Shown one piece after another: positions 1 through 6,277 of a DNA stretch of 6,668 nucleotides. The position numbers were made by a program, and so were the translations under genes. The notes beneath the pieces are model-generated. The model was given only the letters and a program-made list of their open reading frames with translations. It was not told the DNA's origin and did no database searches. Where the stretch lies: assembly GCA_004298605.1 (NCBI GenBank), contig SCPW01000359.1, positions 1-6,668 of the forward strand, in the 5' to 3' direction. Source of the stretch: Gallionella sp. (GTDB lineage: Bacteria; Pseudomonadota; Gammaproteobacteria; Burkholderiales; Gallionellaceae). The stretch's first letter is position 1. Each line of letters starts with the position of its first letter.

Positions 1-1646
1 GCATCGTCGGAGACCGCGGTCCGTCGGCGCTGGACTGGGCGATCATGCGCGACTGTCCGGAATGGGGCGTCACGGTGCTGCAGGCCAACGGCGAAATGGA
101 TGCCGGCGACATCTGGGCGGCGGAAACTTTTCGAATGCGCCTCACGAAAAAGAGCAGCCTGTACCGCGACGAAGTGAGCGATGCAGCGGTGCGCGCGGTG
201 CTGGCGGCGGTGGGGCATTATTGCTCCGGCAATTTCAAGCCGCAGCCTCTGGATTATTCCCGTCCCGATGTGCGCGGACGGTTGCACGCGCCGATCAGGC
301 AGGCCGACCGCGCCATCGACTGGAACCGTGACGACACGCGCACGGTGCTGAAAAAAATCCATGCCGCAGACGGCTTTCCGGGCGTACACGACACGCTGTG
401 CGGCGAGGCGTATTACCTGTTCGATGCCTGCGCCGAGGACACGCTGCGCGGCACTCAACCGGGCGCGATCATCGCCAAACGCAACGGCGCGATCTGCCGC
501 GCCACACTCGACGGCGCGGTGTGGATCGGCCATCTGAAGCTCAAGACCGAAGGGGCTAATGAGCAACCTGGAAATCCTTTAAGCGCAACATCACCTCCCC
601 CTGCAAGGGGAAGGGACTGTGCTCATAGTTCCAATGAACAGTGTGGGCTAAAATTACCTGCTGTGCTGGCGCTGGGCGAGCATCTCGCCGATGTGCCGGA
701 AGCGCCGCTCGATCTATTTTTGCCATGCACTGGCGAGACTTGCCGCGACATCTGGTTCGAGCAGAAGAATGACGTCGGCTATCTGCACTTCGATTTTTAC
801 AACGGCGCGATGAGCAGCGAACAGTGCGAACGGCTGCGTGCGGCCTATCTGGCCGTCACGCAACGCGATGTGCGGGTGATCGTGCTGCTGGGCGGCGCGG
901 ATTTCTGGTCGAACGGCATCCATCTGAATCGCATCGAGGCAGCCGCCAGCCCGGCGGACGAATCCTGGCGCAACATCAACGCGATTGACGACCTGGCGCG
1001 CGCCATTGTCACCACCGCCAGCCAGCTCACCATCGCCGCGTTGCAGGGCAATGCCGGCGCGGGCGGCGTGTTCCTGTCGCTGGCGGCGGATCACGTCTAT
1101 GCGCGCGAGGGCGTGGTGTTCAACCCGCACTACAAGGGCATGGGCAACCTGTATGGATCGGAATACTGGACCTACCTTCTGCCGGGGCGCGTGGGCGAGG
1201 CGAGGGCGGCGACGCTGACGCGGGATCGCCTGCCGGTGGGTGCGATCGAGGCGCGCGAAATGGGTCTGATCGACGGTTGCTTCGGAACTGGCCGGGAAGA
1301 TTTTCTGGAAAGAATAGCGCGGATTGCCGAAGGGCTGGCCGCCAGCCCGGATTACTCTTCGCTATTGCGCGAGAAGCTCGCCCGGCGCGAACGCGACGAG
1401 CGGGAAAAACCGCTGGACGCCTACCGCGCCGAAGAGCTGCAACAGATGAAACTCAATTTCTACGGCTTCGATCCCAGCTACCATGTGGCGCGCTACAACT
1501 TTGTTTACAAGATTCCCCACGCCTGGACGCCGCTGTATCTGGCGCGGCATCGCCGCATCGCTTGCGGCTTGCAGGTGGCCCGGTTAAGTAATAAGCTGCC
1601 GGCAGATGCGCCCAGCGGGCTTGCGGAGAGCAGCCCGGGTAATTGA
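1..1646 (+). CDS. hypX: HypX/HoxX hydrogenase maturation protein, 5'-truncated by window edge
   Basis: HypX makes the CO ligand of the [NiFe]-hydrogenase active site from a one-carbon formyl group carried by tetrahydrofolate, and is typical of organisms maturing hydrogenase in air (family knowledge). The frame is open from the window edge: codons at 3-44 read IVGDRGPSALDWAI, the HypX form of the formyltransferase signature. About 75 N-terminal residues are missing (inferred), including the catalytic His of the HPG motif. Counting from the Met at base 45, the formyltransferase MDAGD motif is at 18-22 and a Fmt-like C-terminal subdomain spans about 80-167. A crotonase-like domain spans about 225-450, with GGADFWSNG (283-291), GNAGAGG (335-341) and GSEYW (371-375). 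The conserved ending YHVARYNFVYKIPHAWTPLY is present. Oddities are a linker of unusual codon use (546-656) and an extra C-terminal tail after about base 1584. The diguanylate cyclase follows after 18 bases. Confidence 0.96.
   Translation, partial: IVGDRGPSALDWAIMRDCPEWGVTVLQANGEMDAGDIWAAETFRMRLTKKSSLYRDEVSDAAVRAVLAAVGHYCSGNFKPQPLDYSRPDVRGRLHAPIRQADRAIDWNRDDTRTVLKKIHAADGFPGVHDTLCGEAYYLFDACAEDTLRGTQPGAIIAKRNGAICRATLDGAVWIGHLKLKTEGANEQPGNPLSATSPPPARGRDCAHSSNEQCGLKLPAVLALGEHLADVPEAPLDLFLPCTGETCRDIWFEQKNDVGYLHFDFYNGAMSSEQCERLRAAYLAVTQRDVRVIVLLGGADFWSNGIHLNRIEAAASPADESWRNINAIDDLARAIVTTASQLTIAALQGNAGAGGVFLSLAADHVYAREGVVFNPHYKGMGNLYGSEYWTYLLPGRVGEARAATLTRDRLPVGAIEAREMGLIDGCFGTGREDFLERIARIAEGLAASPDYSSLLREKLARRERDEREKPLDAYRAEELQQMKLNFYGFDPSYHVARYNFVYKIPHAWTPLYLARHRRIACGLQVARLSNKLPADAPSGLAESSPGN
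546..656 (+). repeat. Repeat-like in-frame insertion in the hypX interdomain linker
   Basis: This stretch lies between the formyltransferase-like half (ending WIGHLKLK) and the KLPAVLALG segment that opens the second half. Only 11 of its 37 codons end in G or C, whereas 20 of the 22 codons just before it do. It contains a small hairpin: TCCCC at 596-600 pairs with GGGGA at 607-611 around a 6-base loop, and the pairing extends outward across one bulged A. CCTCCCCCTGCAAGGGG-type palindromes are, as I recall, common dispersed repeats in betaproteobacterial genomes. The frame stays open, so the protein gains a Pro/Ser/Asn-rich linker. The exact borders are uncertain. A 7-base direct repeat GGGCTAA (553-559 and 645-651) flanks most of it, but those copies are 92 bases apart, which is not a multiple of three. 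Confidence 0.55.
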
Positions 1647-1652
1647 TAGCAC

Positions 1653-1657
1653 GGAGG
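1653..1657 (+). promoter_or_regulatory. Shine-Dalgarno site of the diguanylate cyclase
   Basis: GGAGG lies 7 bases before the ATG at 1665 and just after the hypX stop codon (1644-1646). It supports this start and suggests the gene is translated from the hypX transcript, since the 18-base gap leaves no room for a separate promoter outside hypX. Confidence 0.8.
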
Positions 1658-1664
1658 GGGAGTC

Positions 1665-2642
1665 ATGGCTTTCTACGATGTCACGCGGGACGAGATGCAG
1701 GGGATTCTGGCCCAACTGGAACAGGCCTTGTACAACCACCAGCAATGGCATGCCGCGCTGATCCGCACGCTGGTTTGCCAATTGCCCGGCGACCAGCACG
1801 ACATCAGCCCCGGGGCGCATCTGGAATGCCGGTTCGGCCAATGGTATTACGGCAACGTGCCCGGAAGGCTGCGCGACCACGCCGGATTCATTGCCCTGGG
1901 TGCGGCGCATCAGCATATGCACCAGTTGGCGGCCAGCCTGCTGGTCTCGACAAGAGCCGGCAAGCAGGTTACCTCTTTCGATTACGACAATTTCGCCAAC
2001 GCGCTCGACCGGATGCGGCTCGAAATATCTGCCCTTGAGCGCGAACTGGAAGATTCACTGTACAACCATGACTCGCTCACCGGCGCAATCAACCGGTACG
2101 GCATCCTGCCCGCGTTGCGCGAGCAGCAGGAGCTGATAAAGCGCGGGACCCATCTGTGTTGCATTGCCATGATGGATCTGGACAAGTTCAAGGCTGTCAA
2201 CGACCTGTACGGGCATCTCGCCGGCGACCAGGTGCTGATTTCATTGGTCCACTACCTGATCGAACACCTCCGCCCTTATGACAAAGTTTTCCGTTATGGC
2301 GGTGAAGAGTTGTTGCTCTTCATGCCGCACACCGAGTTGACGCCCGGCTACAACATGCTGGAGCGCTTGCGCGAAGGCCTCGCCGCCATGCCCATCGATA
2401 TCGGCGGAAAAGAGCCGATCCACATTACCGCATCATTTGGCCTGGTGCTCCTCGATGCGGATATCCCGGTTGAAGCTTCCATCGACCATGCCGACAAGGC
2501 CATGTATGCGGCCAAATCCGCCGGGAGGAATTGCGTGCGCGTATGGGATACCGCGTACAGTGGCGGCTGTGCGCCAGAAGAAAACGGGAGAACAGCACTC
2601 CCCGATCAGGACAATGTAAGCTGCGCGCAGCCCGCTGATTGA
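1665..2642 (+). CDS. Diguanylate cyclase with N-terminal CZB zinc-sensor domain (DgcZ-like)
   Basis: It should condense two GTP into c-di-GMP in the cytoplasm, under control of bound zinc. Residues about 15-125 form a CZB domain. The four ligands known from E. coli DgcZ all have counterparts here: H25 (NHQQW), C55 (ECRFGQW), and H82 and H86 (AHQHMH). The GGDEF domain runs from about 133 to 297. It has the metal/substrate motif DLDKFKAVND (171-180), GH at 183-184, GD at 187-188, and an active-site loop GGEEL (212-216), so it is predicted active. R203-x-x-D206 sits nine residues before the loop, at the place of the product-inhibition I-site. There are no membrane segments or signal peptide. About 28 residues of unrelated polar tail follow the domain. 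The gene sits 18 bases after hypX with its own strong ribosome binding site, so it is probably co-transcribed. The domain architecture matches E. coli DgcZ (YdeH), but orthology is not shown, so no symbol is given. Confidence 0.94.
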   Translation: MAFYDVTRDEMQGILAQLEQALYNHQQWHAALIRTLVCQLPGDQHDISPGAHLECRFGQWYYGNVPGRLRDHAGFIALGAAHQHMHQLAASLLVSTRAGKQVTSFDYDNFANALDRMRLEISALERELEDSLYNHDSLTGAINRYGILPALREQQELIKRGTHLCCIAMMDLDKFKAVNDLYGHLAGDQVLISLVHYLIEHLRPYDKVFRYGGEELLLFMPHTELTPGYNMLERLREGLAAMPIDIGGKEPIHITASFGLVLLDADIPVEASIDHADKAMYAAKSAGRNCVRVWDTAYSGGCAPEENGRTALPDQDNVSCAQPAD

Positions 2643-2735
2643 CGGCTGCCCCGGAATTGGCTGGGCAGCTTCCGTGCCGCATCGGGTATTTTTCCGCTTA
2701 ATCCCATTTTTTTATCATATAGTGCAATATCGTAG

Positions 2736-2759
2736 GGGCGCGATTCATCGCGCCCTTTT
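2736..2759 (+). terminator. Rho-independent terminator after the hypX-cyclase unit
   Basis: GGGCGCGA (2736-2743) and TCGCGCCC (2748-2755) form a perfect 8-bp GC-rich stem with a TTCA loop, followed directly by TTTT (2756-2759). This fits termination of + strand transcription about 95 bases after the cyclase stop. The reverse direction lacks a T run, so it should not act well on the convergent operon. The GTAGGGGCGCGAttcaTCGCGCCC form also resembles dispersed palindromic repeats I recall from other genomes, so it may be a repeat used as a terminator. Confidence 0.65.
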
Positions 2760-2800
2760 CCCGAGAAATATATCAGAGCCATTGGATACATTCGCCTTTT

Positions 2801-2923
2801 AGGGAAGCGCAGATTAAATCCGTTCGCATTGAGCCTGTCGAAATGCCACCTATATGAATCAGCATGTTAGCGAAGGTTTCGACAAGCTCAGCCCGAACGG
2901 CATAAATAAATCAGCGCTTCCTT
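2801..2923. repeat. MITE-like palindromic element with long imperfect inverted repeats
   Basis: The left arm (2801-2843) and right arm (2877-2923) are inverted repeats. The left arm reads AGGGAAGCGCAGATTAAAT then CCGTTCGCATTGAGCCTGTC and GAAA. The reverse complement of the right arm reads AAGGAAGCGCTGATTTATTT, ATG, then CCGTTCGGGCTGAGCTTGTC and GAAA. The central 33 bases (2844-2876) are unique. There is no coding capacity. The element can fold into a stem of about 40 bp in RNA or single-stranded DNA. Its right end is two bases from the patatin stop codon, so it may form the 3' end of that operon's transcript. The TTCGACAAGCTCAGCCCGAACGG arm is a sequence I recall as a frequent dispersed repeat in betaproteobacteria. 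Dispersal in this genome cannot be tested from one copy. Confidence 0.75.
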
Positions 2924-2925
2924 AG

Positions 2926-4716
2926 TTATGACAACCGGCCCTGTTCGACAAAATAGCGGTCGATGGTCTTCAGATAGACGTAGACCGGAAAGGCGCCGAG
3001 CACCGGCAGCAAGAATCGTGTGAACAGGCTTGTGATGAGGCTCATAGGGGAGCGCAGCCATTTCAACACTTTGAATACCCGCCCCAGCCATTCGCCCGCC
3101 AGCACAGCAAGCAGCCCGAGCAAAATTTGCAGCGCCTGTTCGGTATCAAGCAGGCATTTATCGAGCGTCGCCCATAGCGCGGCGACCCAACCCGGAAAAA
3201 GTAAGTCGCCAGCTTTCCAAACCAGCGCGCCATAGAGCGCTATGACGGCGATGAAAATCAAGCTGTATCCGATTAATTTCAAGGTCACACCAAGCTGGAA
3301 CGGTTTGAAAAATTTTTTGCTCGCCACTTGCAGTTGTTTGGCAAAGCGCTCATCGCGCGCCGGATCGGTCATAAGCTCACGCACCGACAAAAAGCGCCAC
3401 GGCGCCGGCTCAACTGGTTGCGTCTCATAATGGCCGGCGATTCGCCGCAGCTCTGCTTCGCTCATCAGGTAACCGTCGGCCATCAGCGCGAACGCCTCGG
3501 TATCGGTGAACGAGTCGAGATCGGTGCGTACCTTGGCCAGCATCATCTGGACATCGGGGTCGACACCATAGGCGGCTGAGGTGGATGGCGCCGCCCGTAC
3601 TTTTGGCTGGGACTGGCCTCCTCCCGCCTTCAAATACGGTTTGTCGTGACCATCCAGGCCACGCGTCAGATGAAAAAAAGCGACGTGCCCGTCACCCCAT
3701 TGTTGCTCCAAACGCAGCACCATCTCCTCGCGTACCCGGTCGGTCAGGATAGACATTACCCTGTTGAGAACGGCGATGGCGCCGGTATCCGGGTGTTCGA
3801 TATCTTCCATCTGCCCGGATGCGTCACTGATGATGAAGTCGGTGCAAGGGTAGAGCGGGTCCTCGAGACCGGCGATGCCTTGATTGTCGTAGACACCGCC
3901 ATCGACCAGTTGCACCCGCCAGCCATCGTACATTTCCGAAACGGCCAGTGGCGGGAACAACCCCGGCACGCCAGCCGAGGCGGCGACCGCAGCGCCGAGC
4001 GGGAAATCCAACTGATTCTCAATGATCTCGTCGTATTTACCGCGCTGCAGCCGTGTATTTTTGTCGATGTCGTCGGCCAACGCTGTTTCGTGGGGCTGTT
4101 CGCCCATGCGCGAGGCCATGAAACGCCAGTTGTGCCCGGTGTTAAGCGTAGTGGCGTTAATCAACAACACCGGCACCTTGGCCAGGCGGGCATCATTATG
4201 GCCAGGCGTGATCGGGTTGAACTGGCCATGGTGGGGATCATTCTTGGGTTCGATCTTCAACTCGCGCATCTTGACCGGTTTGTCGCGGTCGGCGCCGAAT
4301 ACCGCCCGATACAGGTAATGATCGTATATTCCGCCGATGCGGTCCGAGCGCGAATAGCTCGGCAGCGCCATTTTCATGTTATGCCACGGGTTGACGAACG
4401 TGCGCAGGCGCAGGTTTTGCTGAACTGCGGAGAGAAAATCGCGCTCGACCCGCGCCACCAGATCAACATAATGTTGCCCGGTGATCTTCGCATCTTCTGT
4501 GTCCATGAGCAGTTCGCGCAGGCGCAAATAATACAATGCACCGATGATCGAGCCGCCCGACACCGTCGAGATCGCCTCGACATGGCGCAACAGCCCCAGC
4601 TCGGCCATGCGCGCCAACACCCCGAGATGAAAAAACGAAGCGCGAAAACCACCGCCCGATAGCGCCAGCCCCAAGCGCTGCCTTGTGGCTTGCTCCCTGC
4701 CGCCCTGATCGTCCAT
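2926..4716 (-). CDS. Patatin-like phospholipase with C-terminal membrane region
   Basis: Patatin-family enzymes are Ser/Asp-dyad acyl hydrolases acting on membrane lipids (family knowledge); the substrate here is unknown. For a 596-residue product, the phosphate-binding loop is SGGGFR (20-25). The nucleophile is S53 in STVSGGS, where Thr replaces the first Gly of the textbook GxSxG, as I recall from related bacterial patatins. The catalytic Asp is D272 in LVDGGVYDN, and the family motif ASAGVPGLFPPL precedes it. Three apolar stretches at about 481-500, 528-545 and 560-582 suggest C-terminal membrane attachment, with the catalytic part at the N terminus and no signal peptide. I chose the ATG at 4716 because AGGAAGG lies 7 bases upstream. 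A TTG at 4767 would add 17 residues but has no ribosome binding site. It is the third gene of a probable operon, 57 bases after its neighbour. Its base composition is like the host flanks, unlike the two genes before it. Confidence 0.9.
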   Translation of the reverse strand: MDDQGGREQATRQRLGLALSGGGFRASFFHLGVLARMAELGLLRHVEAISTVSGGSIIGALYYLRLRELLMDTEDAKITGQHYVDLVARVERDFLSAVQQNLRLRTFVNPWHNMKMALPSYSRSDRIGGIYDHYLYRAVFGADRDKPVKMRELKIEPKNDPHHGQFNPITPGHNDARLAKVPVLLINATTLNTGHNWRFMASRMGEQPHETALADDIDKNTRLQRGKYDEIIENQLDFPLGAAVAASAGVPGLFPPLAVSEMYDGWRVQLVDGGVYDNQGIAGLEDPLYPCTDFIISDASGQMEDIEHPDTGAIAVLNRVMSILTDRVREEMVLRLEQQWGDGHVAFFHLTRGLDGHDKPYLKAGGGQSQPKVRAAPSTSAAYGVDPDVQMMLAKVRTDLDSFTDTEAFALMADGYLMSEAELRRIAGHYETQPVEPAPWRFLSVRELMTDPARDERFAKQLQVASKKFFKPFQLGVTLKLIGYSLIFIAVIALYGALVWKAGDLLFPGWVAALWATLDKCLLDTEQALQILLGLLAVLAGEWLGRVFKVLKWLRSPMSLITSLFTRFLLPVLGAFPVYVYLKTIDRYFVEQGRLS

Positions 4717-4723
4717 ATACCCG

Positions 4724-4730
4724 CCTTCCT
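4724..4730 (-). promoter_or_regulatory. Shine-Dalgarno site deciding the patatin start
   Basis: On the - strand AGGAAGG lies 7 bases before the ATG at 4716. The alternative in-frame TTG at 4767 is preceded by GATCTCCT, which does not match the anti-Shine-Dalgarno sequence. Confidence 0.75.
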
Positions 4731-4773
4731 TTGTAGAATCAATTAGGCCAAAATCGCTGTTGGTCAAAGGAGA

Positions 4774-5190
4774 TCACTGGCTATCCTTGCTTAATGCCTC
4801 TACGTCCTCCTTCACCTCCTTTAAGGCAGCTAAGATCGGGGCTGGCTTTGCAGCATAGGCTGCCGCAGCCAGTACAAGAAGATCGGCAATTAAGTCGATA
4901 AAGCTTGCTATCTTCTTTATTGTTTTGATCTCTTCTTTCGCTGTATCGATCAAGTCAATTATGCTTTTCTGCGATTCCGCCAACCCATCCACGACACAAT
5001 TTGCCGCATCAATGTATAGGCCATTCGCACGCTGGCGTAAGCTTGCCTCATCCTGAAATATCATCTGAGCTGCATTTTGATCAATTTCCTTATTTTTGAT
5101 AGCTTTCATGAGGCGATCATGAATTGAGTTCGCACACTTCGTTATATTATCGGCGAGTGCTTCAACTTGCTCTTGATTTGCTAGGGCCAT
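4774..5190 (-). CDS. Small helical protein with one apolar segment, family not recognised
   Basis: This 138-residue protein has no family I recognise. Residues 1-93 are polar, rich in Ala, Lys, Glu, Asp and Gln, and look almost wholly alpha-helical, with only isolated glycines. Residues about 94-114 (IASFIDLIADLLVLAAAAYAA) form an apolar or amphipathic helix with two Asp near its start. A KPAP break follows, then a short charged helix to the end. There is no signal peptide or lipobox. It could be a helical bundle with a membrane-inserting helix, or a soluble bundle with a buried core helix; sequence alone does not decide. The start is supported by AAAGGAG, 9 bases before the ATG. It is the middle gene of the operon: 37 bases after the lipoprotein gene and 57 before the patatin gene. 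Sampled stretches are about 42-55% GC, below the patatin gene. Confidence 0.85.
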   Translation of the reverse strand: MALANQEQVEALADNITKCANSIHDRLMKAIKNKEIDQNAAQMIFQDEASLRQRANGLYIDAANCVVDGLAESQKSIIDLIDTAKEEIKTIKKIASFIDLIADLLVLAAAAYAAKPAPILAALKEVKEDVEALSKDSQ

Positions 5191-5227
5191 TGGTCTTTAC
5201 TCCTTTCTGAAAAATTTGTTTTTTGCC

Positions 5228-6067
5228 TCAGCCGCGAACAGTTTGAAGGTTTTTTCTTATGGTCTTTATATCCTTGGCAAACTTGCTGATCGTGGCTTTG
5301 ACCTCATCGTTAGACAGCTTATCGATATTTTCAAGGAGCCTCTTGTGGCCCCCTGCAATACTTTTGATCCCTTTTTCAGCATCATCATATTTTTGTTGAG
5401 CATCCTTATATTCGGATTCCTTGGACTGCACATGTACACGCGCCAATGTAGCAAGAAGCTTATCCTTTGGAGCATCGGCGTAGGGAATCTCTACTTCAAA
5501 GAAACCCAGGACCGTTTTTCTCTCATTTTCATTAGTTTTCTTGTAATAACGAACAAGCGAAATCATCCCTTCTAACGTTGTCTGTAGGGGTGCGTCACCC
5601 TCCTTAACCATGTTGTGAACCGCGCGTTCCTGGTATGAGGATGTCATCCATTTTGTGATTACCTTTGCGATATTGGAGATGGCATCCACATGCTTTTCAT
5701 TGATGCCAAAATCAGGGTAAGCTTTGATTCCGCTGGCTAAAGAATCGACTTCCTTCGAGATGTCAAAGGTATCTTCCCCCGCGAGCGTTGCAAGAGTCTG
5801 CATGTAAAGGGATGCTCTTTGGTGGATTTTCAGCAAATCCTCATAAGCAGCTTTACGTCTTTTGTCGTTGTCTTGTGCCAGTCGATCAGGCTCACCGGAA
5901 AGATAAGGTTGCTCCCGGTAGTAAGTATCACGGAACCGAGCAGTTAGCTCCATATATGCGGATAGCCTTGCTGATTCTCCCGCATAATCCCTGACTTCTT
6001 TGAGATTTGCGCAACCGACGAGGGCAAGAGTCAGTAGCAAGGCAGACGTGATTTTTGTTGTATTCAT
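5228..6067 (-). CDS. Helical lipoprotein, family not recognised
   Basis: This 279-residue protein begins with a lipoprotein signal: Lys5, an apolar core at 8-17, and lipobox LVGC with the lipidated Cys at 19. Ala at the next position predicts the outer membrane by the E. coli sorting rule, which may not hold in this organism. The mature part is strongly helical and charged. The last 75 residues (from about 205) are a Lys/Glu/Asp-rich helical or coiled-coil-like region with few prolines. No enzymatic motif is visible. The ATG at 6067 is preceded at 8 bases by AGGAG, and the signal peptide fits this start. It is the first gene of the probable three-gene operon and thus a candidate envelope partner of the patatin. 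Sampled stretches are about 45% GC, well below the GC-rich flanks. Function is unknown. Confidence 0.88.
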   Translation of the reverse strand: MNTTKITSALLLTLALVGCANLKEVRDYAGESARLSAYMELTARFRDTYYREQPYLSGEPDRLAQDNDKRRKAAYEDLLKIHQRASLYMQTLATLAGEDTFDISKEVDSLASGIKAYPDFGINEKHVDAISNIAKVITKWMTSSYQERAVHNMVKEGDAPLQTTLEGMISLVRYYKKTNENERKTVLGFFEVEIPYADAPKDKLLATLARVHVQSKESEYKDAQQKYDDAEKGIKSIAGGHKRLLENIDKLSNDEVKATISKFAKDIKTIRKNLQTVRG

Positions 6068-6199
6068 TGCTTGTTCTCCTGTGATGTAATGAGCCTAACG
6101 TCGCAAATAACTGGTATGGATGCACCCACACTACCAACAAAACCCCACGTTAACAATATGCCAAAATATATAGGGAATTTAGCCAATCATATAACCTCT

Positions 6200-6211
6200 C
6201 CGGTTAACCGG
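6200..6211. promoter_or_regulatory. Perfect 12-base palindrome, possible operator
   Basis: CCGGTTAACCGG is a perfect 12-base inverted repeat near the middle of the divergent intergenic region, where a regulator could act on both sides. It is not followed by a T run and has no loop, so it is not a terminator. It could be a dimeric regulator site, but its role is a guess from position and symmetry only. Confidence 0.3.
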
Positions 6212-6241
6212 CAGGCAAGACCGTATTTTCCGATAGCCTGT

Positions 6242-6247
6242 TATAGT
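6242..6247 (+). promoter_or_regulatory. Possible -10 box of the CYTH gene
   Basis: TATAGT matches the sigma-70 -10 consensus at five of six positions and lies 30 bases before the ATG at 6278, which would give a leader of about 24 bases. No good -35 box stands at the right distance; the best is AAGACC (6217-6222) with a 19-base spacer. Weak call. Confidence 0.25.
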
Positions 6248-6277
6248 GGACATTCCTACGTTTCGTTTGATGCAGAC

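Larger units (their letters stand above)
6068..6277. other. Divergent intergenic region between the lipoprotein operon and the CYTH gene
   Basis: These 210 bases are A+T-rich and must hold the promoters of two divergent transcripts, unless transcription enters from outside the window. No convincing -35/-10 pair is visible for the lipoprotein operon. The A+T-rich stretch around 6164-6180 (ATATATAGGGAATTT) is the likeliest place to melt, but no -35 box fits it. GTTAAC occurs twice, at 6149-6154 and inside the palindrome at 6200-6211. I see no gene and no RNA here. Confidence 0.5.

Noticed and set aside
2645..2669. Hairpin GCTGCCC...GGGCAGC just after the cyclase stop
   Set aside because: The stem is only 7 bp with an 11-base loop and no T run follows directly. 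The stem at 2736-2755 with TTTT is the better terminator.
3646..4662. Long open frame of 338 codons on the + strand antisense to the patatin gene
   Set aside because: It lies fully opposite a gene with clear patatin motifs; its product is rich in His, Arg and Val with no recognisable motif, as expected for the complement of GC-rich coding sequence.
4717..4767. TTG start for the patatin gene adding 17 residues
   Set aside because: No Shine-Dalgarno precedes the TTG, while the ATG at 4716 has AGGAAGG at the right distance, and the added residues precede the domain without similarity to it.
5216..5575. Hydrophobic 119-codon frame on the + strand, apparently a membrane protein
   Set aside because: It is the complement of the Lys/Glu-rich lipoprotein C-terminal region. 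AAA and GAA codons read as TTT and TTC on the other strand, which creates false hydrophobicity. No ribosome binding site was seen.
4774..6067. Shared IKTIKK / IKTIRK strings in the two small proteins, as a sign of common ancestry
   Set aside because: The match is short, lies in different positions of the two proteins, and uses residues common in charged helices. It is not enough for homology.
2926..6067. CBASS or cGAS-like defence operon because of the patatin gene
   Set aside because: No nucleotidyltransferase or ubiquitin-like accessory gene is present, and the patatin has a membrane tail. The nearby c-di-GMP cyclase is convergent and belongs to the other transcription unit.
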